The notes under the pieces are model-generated. The model saw nothing but the letters and a program-made list of their open reading frames with translations. It did no database searches and was not told the DNA's origin. Source: JBBDRV01 sp040905285 (GTDB lineage Bacteria > Bacteroidota > Rhodothermia > Balneolales > Balneolaceae). From it: a DNA stretch of 10,101 nt. Each line of letters opens with the position of its first letter. Position 1 is the first letter of the stretch. The stretch is taken from contig JBBDRV010000054.1 in assembly GCA_040905285.1 (NCBI GenBank), forward strand, positions 1 through 10,101, given 5' to 3'. The position numbers and the translations under genes were made by a program. Positions 6,104 to 10,101 of this stretch are shown one piece after another.

Positions 6104-6124
6104 GCAGGCCGCAGGCCGCAGGCG
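6104..6124. repeat. Three-copy tandem heptamer between carB and ddl
   Basis: GCAGGCC occurs at 6104-6110 and 6111-6117, and a third copy with a final G instead of C lies at 6118-6124. The array sits between the carB stop (6130) and the ATGATG upstream of ddl. Its minus strand can fold through CCGC/GCGG and GGCC/GGCC pairs. Such a short repeat may vary in copy number by slippage; it has no known function. Confidence 0.75.
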
Positions 6125-6129
6125 GAGTT

Positions 6130-8958
6130 CTACTTTGAAAGATAAAGATTCTTGAACTCATACGGTTTCTTGAATCTTTCATCATCAAAATCATCCATGA
6201 AATAAATACTTTCACCGGTGGATTTCATTTCGGGTCCCAGTTCCTTTTTTACTTCAGGAAACTTGTCAAAAGGAAAGACAGGTTCTTTAATCGCCCAGTT
6301 TTTCAAATGGGATGTCAGGTCAAATTCTTTCAGCATGGCTCCCAGCATGACCTTGACACCGATTTTAGCTTCCGGCCGCTGGGTTGCCTTGGCAAGGAAC
6401 GGTATGGTCCGGGTAGAGCGGGGGTTGGCTTCAAGCACATAAACCACCTCATCCTTGACGGCATACTGCACGTTCAGGAACCCGATAATATTCATTTCGG
6501 AAGCGATCCGCTCCTGATATTCCCTGATGGTTTTAATCACTTTGTCACTGAGGGAATATGTGGGAATCACCGCTGTAGAGTCCCCCGAATGAACCCCGGC
6601 CGGCTCTATATGCTGCATAATACCGGCGATATGCAGTTCCTGTCCGTCATATACCGAGTCGACATCCACTTCAATCGCGTGATCCAGGTACTTGTCAATA
6701 AGAAAATCGTTTTCCGGATGGGTTTTCAATATACGCTCCACATATCGCTCAAGCTCATCTTCCTTTACCGCAATACGCATGCCCTGTCCGCCGAGAACAT
6801 AACTGGGGCGGATCAGCACCGGGTAAGTGATTCGCTTTGCAATTTTTAAAGCGTCATCAGCTTTTCTTGCAGTACCGTACGGAGGAAACGGAATCTCCAG
6901 TCGTTTCAGAAAATCGGAAAAAGAGCCGCGGTCTTCAGCAAAATCAATCATCTCGTAGGATGTCCCGAAGATCCTGATACCGGCTTCAACAAATCTTTTC
7001 CCCAGCTTGAGGGCCGTTTGCCCTCCTACCTGCAGGATCACCCCTTCCGGTTTCTCATGCTCGATAATATCGTATACGCGCTCCCAGAAGACAGGCTCAA
7101 AATAGAGCTTGTCCGCTATATCAAAGTCGGTCGAAACGGTCTCCGGATTGCAGTTCACCATAATAGCTTCATACCCCATCTCCTGGGCAGCAAAAACCGC
7201 ATGGACACAGGAGTAGTCAAATTCTATACCCTGTCCGATCCGGTTCGGGCCGCTTCCGAGAATCAATACTTTCTTTTTGTCAGAAACGTCGCTCTCATTT
7301 TCACCGTCATAGGATGAGTAATAGTACGGTGTCTCTGCAGGAAATTCAGCCGCACAGGTATCAACCAGTTTAAAAACAGGTACCAGGTCCATTTCATGCC
7401 TCTTTTCCCGGACATCGTTTTCCCCGACGGATGCTCCGCTCTGGCTCAGCATCCACGCAATCTGCACATCGGAAAAGCCGGCCTGCTTCAGTTCAAAAAA
7501 GTCTTCTCTGGGTATGGAGTCGAGAGACTGGCCCTCTGTACGGTTTTCAAGGGAGACCATGTAGCGGAACTGTTGCAGAAACCAGGGATCCACTTTGGTG
7601 ATATCGGCGATTTCCTCTACGGACGCTCCCATTTTAAGGGCATTGCGGATCTGTAGGGCCCGGTCCCAGTAGGGTTTCAGAAGCCGTTCCCGCACGCTCT
7701 TTCGATCAAGCTCTTCATAACCGTCAGCACCCAGACCCGACCGCCCGATCTCGAGGGACTGCCAGGCCTTGTTCATGGCTTCGGGAAAGTTTCGCCCGAT
7801 GGACATTACTTCACCGACCGCTTTCATCTGCGTGGTAAGTTCTTCATCCACTCCGGAAAATTTATCAAAATTGAATCGGGGGACCTTTACAACCACATAG
7901 TCGATTGACGGTTCAAAACAGGCGGAAGAGACGCCGGTAATCGGATTCGGCAGCTCGTCCAGGGTGTAACCGACGGCGAGTTTGGTGGCGATTTTAGCAA
8001 TCGGATATCCCGTTGCCTTGGAGGCCAGGGCCGACGAACGGCTTACCCGGGGATTGATCTCTATGGCAACCAGCCGTTCAGAGTCGGGATCGACGGCAAA
8101 CTGTACATTGCATCCTCCGGAAAAGGTACCGATTGAACGCATCATTTTGATTGCCGCATCCCGCAATCTCTGATACTGTTTGTCAGTCAGTGTCTGAGAA
8201 GGGGCTACAGTGACCGAATCTCCGGTATGGACCCCCATCGGGTCAACATTTTCAATTGAACAGATAATAACCACGTTGTCATTGACGTCCCGGAGCAGCT
8301 CAAGTTCAAATTCTTTCCATCCGAAAATACTCTGTTCGATCAGTACCTGATGCACCGGGCTCAATTCAAGCCCGCGCAAAATCTTGCGTTCGAATTCGTC
8401 TTGTGTCCAGACGATTCCTCCCCCGGTTCCGCCCAGGGTAAAGGAAGGCCGGATCACTATCGGCAATCCCCCGAGTTCTTCTACGATTTCCTTGGCGTCC
8501 AGGAGCGATTCCGCTGTCCGGCTTTTTAACTGCTCAATTCCTATCTCCTCCATCAGGTTACGGAACAGTTGCCGGTCTTCGGTAATATTCACTGCGTCCA
8601 GATCAACACCTATTATATGGATGCCTTTCTTCTCCCAGTAATTTTCAAGATAGAGATCCCGGGCCAGGTTGAGTGCTGTCTGGCCGCCCATGGTCGGAAG
8701 TACAGCGTCCGGCTTTTCCTTTTCGACAATCTCTTTGATGGACCGGGTCGTAAGGGGTTTAAGGTAGATCGAATCAGCCATCATCGGATCAGTCATTATC
8801 GTGGCCGGGTTCGAATTGATCAGGATTACCTTGTACCCCTCTTCTTTGAGAGAACGGCAGGCCTGTGTGCCGGAATAGTCAAATTCGCAGGCCTGGCCGA
8901 TAACAATAGGGCCGGAACCAATGATCAGTATTTTATGTATATCGTCGCGACGTGGCAT
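6130..8958 (-). CDS. carB: Carbamoyl-phosphate synthase large subunit, lacking the C-terminal regulatory domain
   Basis: A 942-residue synthetase subunit that makes carbamoyl phosphate from bicarbonate, two ATP and ammonia delivered by CarA, for pyrimidine and arginine synthesis. Residues 1 to about 400 are the carboxyphosphate domain: GSGPIVIGQACEFDYSG (14-30), ATP-grasp RPSFTLGGTGGG (170-181) and EINPRVSRSSAL (300-311). About 401-558 is the oligomerisation domain. About 559-925 is the carbamoyl-phosphate domain: GSGPNRIGQGIEFDYS (568-583), RPSYVLGGQGMRIA (717-730) and EANPRSTRT (843-851). The protein ends shortly after LGPEMKSTGESI, where the E. coli enzyme (1073 residues) goes on into an MGS-like domain that binds UMP, IMP and ornithine. 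That domain is absent, and no separate copy follows before ddl. I recall similarly short CarBs in Flavobacteriia, so this may be lineage-typical. The reading frame is intact and ends at a clean TAG. The ATG start lies 97 bp after carA, with no clear Shine-Dalgarno sequence. Confidence 0.97.
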   Translation of the reverse strand: MPRRDDIHKILIIGSGPIVIGQACEFDYSGTQACRSLKEEGYKVILINSNPATIMTDPMMADSIYLKPLTTRSIKEIVEKEKPDAVLPTMGGQTALNLARDLYLENYWEKKGIHIIGVDLDAVNITEDRQLFRNLMEEIGIEQLKSRTAESLLDAKEIVEELGGLPIVIRPSFTLGGTGGGIVWTQDEFERKILRGLELSPVHQVLIEQSIFGWKEFELELLRDVNDNVVIICSIENVDPMGVHTGDSVTVAPSQTLTDKQYQRLRDAAIKMMRSIGTFSGGCNVQFAVDPDSERLVAIEINPRVSRSSALASKATGYPIAKIATKLAVGYTLDELPNPITGVSSACFEPSIDYVVVKVPRFNFDKFSGVDEELTTQMKAVGEVMSIGRNFPEAMNKAWQSLEIGRSGLGADGYEELDRKSVRERLLKPYWDRALQIRNALKMGASVEEIADITKVDPWFLQQFRYMVSLENRTEGQSLDSIPREDFFELKQAGFSDVQIAWMLSQSGASVGENDVREKRHEMDLVPVFKLVDTCAAEFPAETPYYYSSYDGENESDVSDKKKVLILGSGPNRIGQGIEFDYSCVHAVFAAQEMGYEAIMVNCNPETVSTDFDIADKLYFEPVFWERVYDIIEHEKPEGVILQVGGQTALKLGKRFVEAGIRIFGTSYEMIDFAEDRGSFSDFLKRLEIPFPPYGTARKADDALKIAKRITYPVLIRPSYVLGGQGMRIAVKEDELERYVERILKTHPENDFLIDKYLDHAIEVDVDSVYDGQELHIAGIMQHIEPAGVHSGDSTAVIPTYSLSDKVIKTIREYQERIASEMNIIGFLNVQYAVKDEVVYVLEANPRSTRTIPFLAKATQRPEAKIGVKVMLGAMLKEFDLTSHLKNWAIKEPVFPFDKFPEVKKELGPEMKSTGESIYFMDDFDDERFKKPYEFKNLYLSK

Positions 8959-9055
8959 CAGTGAGTTTTAGATGGTTGGTTAAAAAATGGATATTGTGAA
9001 TGTACCGTGGCTGTGTGGCCTGAACCGGTGCGGATCCTGAAACACGACCATTCCG

Positions 9056-10101
9056 CTATACCAGTTCCTCTTTTCCCTGTTTTACCATCTCGATAAAACG
9101 ATCGAACAGGTAGGCAGAGTCATGCGGACCCGGGGAGGCTTCGGGGTGATACTGAACCGACATTCCGGGGAAGTTTTTGAATCGCAGTCCCTCGATTGTC
9201 TGATCGTTCAGGTTGACATGGGTGATTTCAACCTTGCTTTCATCGATCTTCTTTTCATCGACGGCAAACCCGTGGTTTTGTGTTGTAATTTCCACAAGTC
9301 CTGTGTCCAGGTTCTTGACCGGCTGGTTGGCGCCACGGTGGCCTACAAACATTTTACGGGAGCCGATGCCTTCCGACAGCGCCATTAGCTGATGGCCGAG
9401 GCAAATGCCGAACAGCGGCTTGCCTGTTGTTTTGGCATAGTCAACAGCCGGAAGTCCGTAATGGGAGGAGGCATTGGGGTCACCCGGTCCGTTGCTGAAA
9501 AAATAGCCGTCGGCATCCCACACCCTGACATCATCCAGATTGGTTTCAGCCGGGAAAATGCGCAATGTGCATCCACGGTTGGTGAAACTGTCAATGATGT
9601 TCTGTTTGATCCCGTAGTCGAAGGCGGCAATCTTGTAGGGGCCGTCATCAGAGTGCACGGTCTGTGCCTCTTTTCTTGTCACTTTTGTAGCAAGTTCCAG
9701 TCCTTCCATGTCATCCCACTCTTTTGCCATCTTCACAAGCTGTTCCGAATCGGAAATATCCGAGGAGATAACTGCATTCATCACACCGCGGTTTCGGATG
9801 TGACGTACGAGTTTCCGTGTGTCGACCCCGGTGATGCCTGTGAGTTTATTCCGGATGAGGTAATCCTGAAGGCTGCCGTCAGCGACAGGGTTGCTGTAGT
9901 CCCATGAAAACGAGCGAACGATCAATCCCGCAATCATTACATTGCGTGCCTCATCATCCCGGGCCATTGTGCCGTAGTTGCCGATATGGGGATAGGTCAT
10001 CATCATCAGCTGGCCGTAATAACTTGGATCGGTAAAGATCTCCTGGTAACCGGTCATGCTGGTATTGAAACATAACTCGCCGCCGGTAATGCCGTCATAG
10101 C
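9056..10101 (-). CDS. carA: Carbamoyl-phosphate synthase small subunit (glutaminase), 5' end outside window
   Basis: The glutamine amidotransferase subunit, which hydrolyses glutamine and passes ammonia to CarB. The frame stays open to the right edge and reads YDGITGGELCFNTS directly before MTGYQEIFTDPSY. This corresponds to the CarA N-terminal domain, so the ATG at 10057 is internal and only about 15-25 residues are missing beyond the edge. Numbering from that Met, the N-terminal domain holds TYPHIGNYG (21-29) and TGVDTRKLVRHIR (76-88). The class I glutaminase domain holds FSNGPGDP (187-194), GICLGHQ (217-223) with nucleophile Cys219, and YHPEASPGP (303-311) with His304 and Glu306. The triad is complete. 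The gene precedes carB by 97 bp in the usual carAB order; its promoter lies outside the window. Confidence 0.97.
   Translation of the reverse strand, partial: YDGITGGELCFNTSMTGYQEIFTDPSYYGQLMMMTYPHIGNYGTMARDDEARNVMIAGLIVRSFSWDYSNPVADGSLQDYLIRNKLTGITGVDTRKLVRHIRNRGVMNAVISSDISDSEQLVKMAKEWDDMEGLELATKVTRKEAQTVHSDDGPYKIAAFDYGIKQNIIDSFTNRGCTLRIFPAETNLDDVRVWDADGYFFSNGPGDPNASSHYGLPAVDYAKTTGKPLFGICLGHQLMALSEGIGSRKMFVGHRGANQPVKNLDTGLVEITTQNHGFAVDEKKIDESKVEITHVNLNDQTIEGLRFKNFPGMSVQYHPEASPGPHDSAYLFDRFIEMVKQGKEELV

Noticed and set aside
6307..6849. 180-codon plus-strand open frame inside carB
   Set aside because: It lies wholly opposite a strongly conserved carB segment with intact ATP-grasp motifs and shows no recognisable domain, so it is a shadow of carB codon usage.
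8982..9029. T6 run on the minus strand with an upstream hairpin between carA and carB, as a terminator or attenuator
   Set aside because: The only foldable segment (ACCG/CGGT with inner GGC/GCC, 9004-9029) ends 16 bases before the T-run, so it lacks terminator geometry, and a strong stop between the two subunit genes would not be expected.
9392..9907. 171-codon plus-strand open frame inside carA
   Set aside because: It is antisense to the conserved glutaminase and N-terminal domains of CarA, has no recognisable motif and no separate start signals.
1..10101. CRISPR array, insertion sequence, prophage, toxin-antitoxin pair or defence cassette
   Set aside because: No regularly spaced repeats, transposase, integrase or small paired genes are seen. 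Conserved housekeeping genes fill the window and the largest gap is 212 bp.

Overview
This is a compact housekeeping stretch of a bacterial chromosome with moderate GC content. It carries a partial tRNA-Lys gene and eight protein genes, two of which dominate by length (carB and the flippase gene). I see no mobile element, CRISPR array, phage gene or defence system. The organism is most likely a member of the Bacteroidota/Rhodothermota side of the tree, possibly Balneolia or Rhodothermia. This is inference: the malate dehydrogenase is of the LDH-like type and, from memory, closely resembles the Salinibacter enzyme. The CarB is short, most genes lack a clear Shine-Dalgarno sequence, and one possible Bacteroidota-type promoter is visible.

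Layout. The left edge holds the 5' half of tRNA-Lys (minus strand). A divergent, AT-rich intergenic region with two palindromes separates it from a rightward cluster. That cluster holds a HIT-family nucleotide hydrolase, aroQ (type II 3-dehydroquinate dehydratase, shikimate pathway) and a 14-helix flippase of the polysaccharide-exporter kind. The flippase starts at TTG. It converges on a leftward gene run, and the 212-bp gap between them holds a strong intrinsic terminator oriented for the leftward transcript.

The leftward run, in transcription order from the right edge, is carA (5' end outside the window), carB, ddl, nadK and mdh. Its products are both subunits of carbamoyl-phosphate synthetase (pyrimidine and arginine precursor), D-Ala-D-Ala ligase (peptidoglycan precursor), NAD kinase (NADP supply) and malate dehydrogenase (TCA cycle). 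Gaps of 78 to 122 bp separate these genes, so they may be one loose operon or several units; carA and carB clearly belong together.

No undescribed system was found. The points most worth a second look are the CarB without its C-terminal allosteric domain, the structured mdh 3' region, the palindromes flanking the tRNA and upstream of mdh, a three-copy heptamer between carB and ddl, and small family-level departures in AroQ and Mdh.
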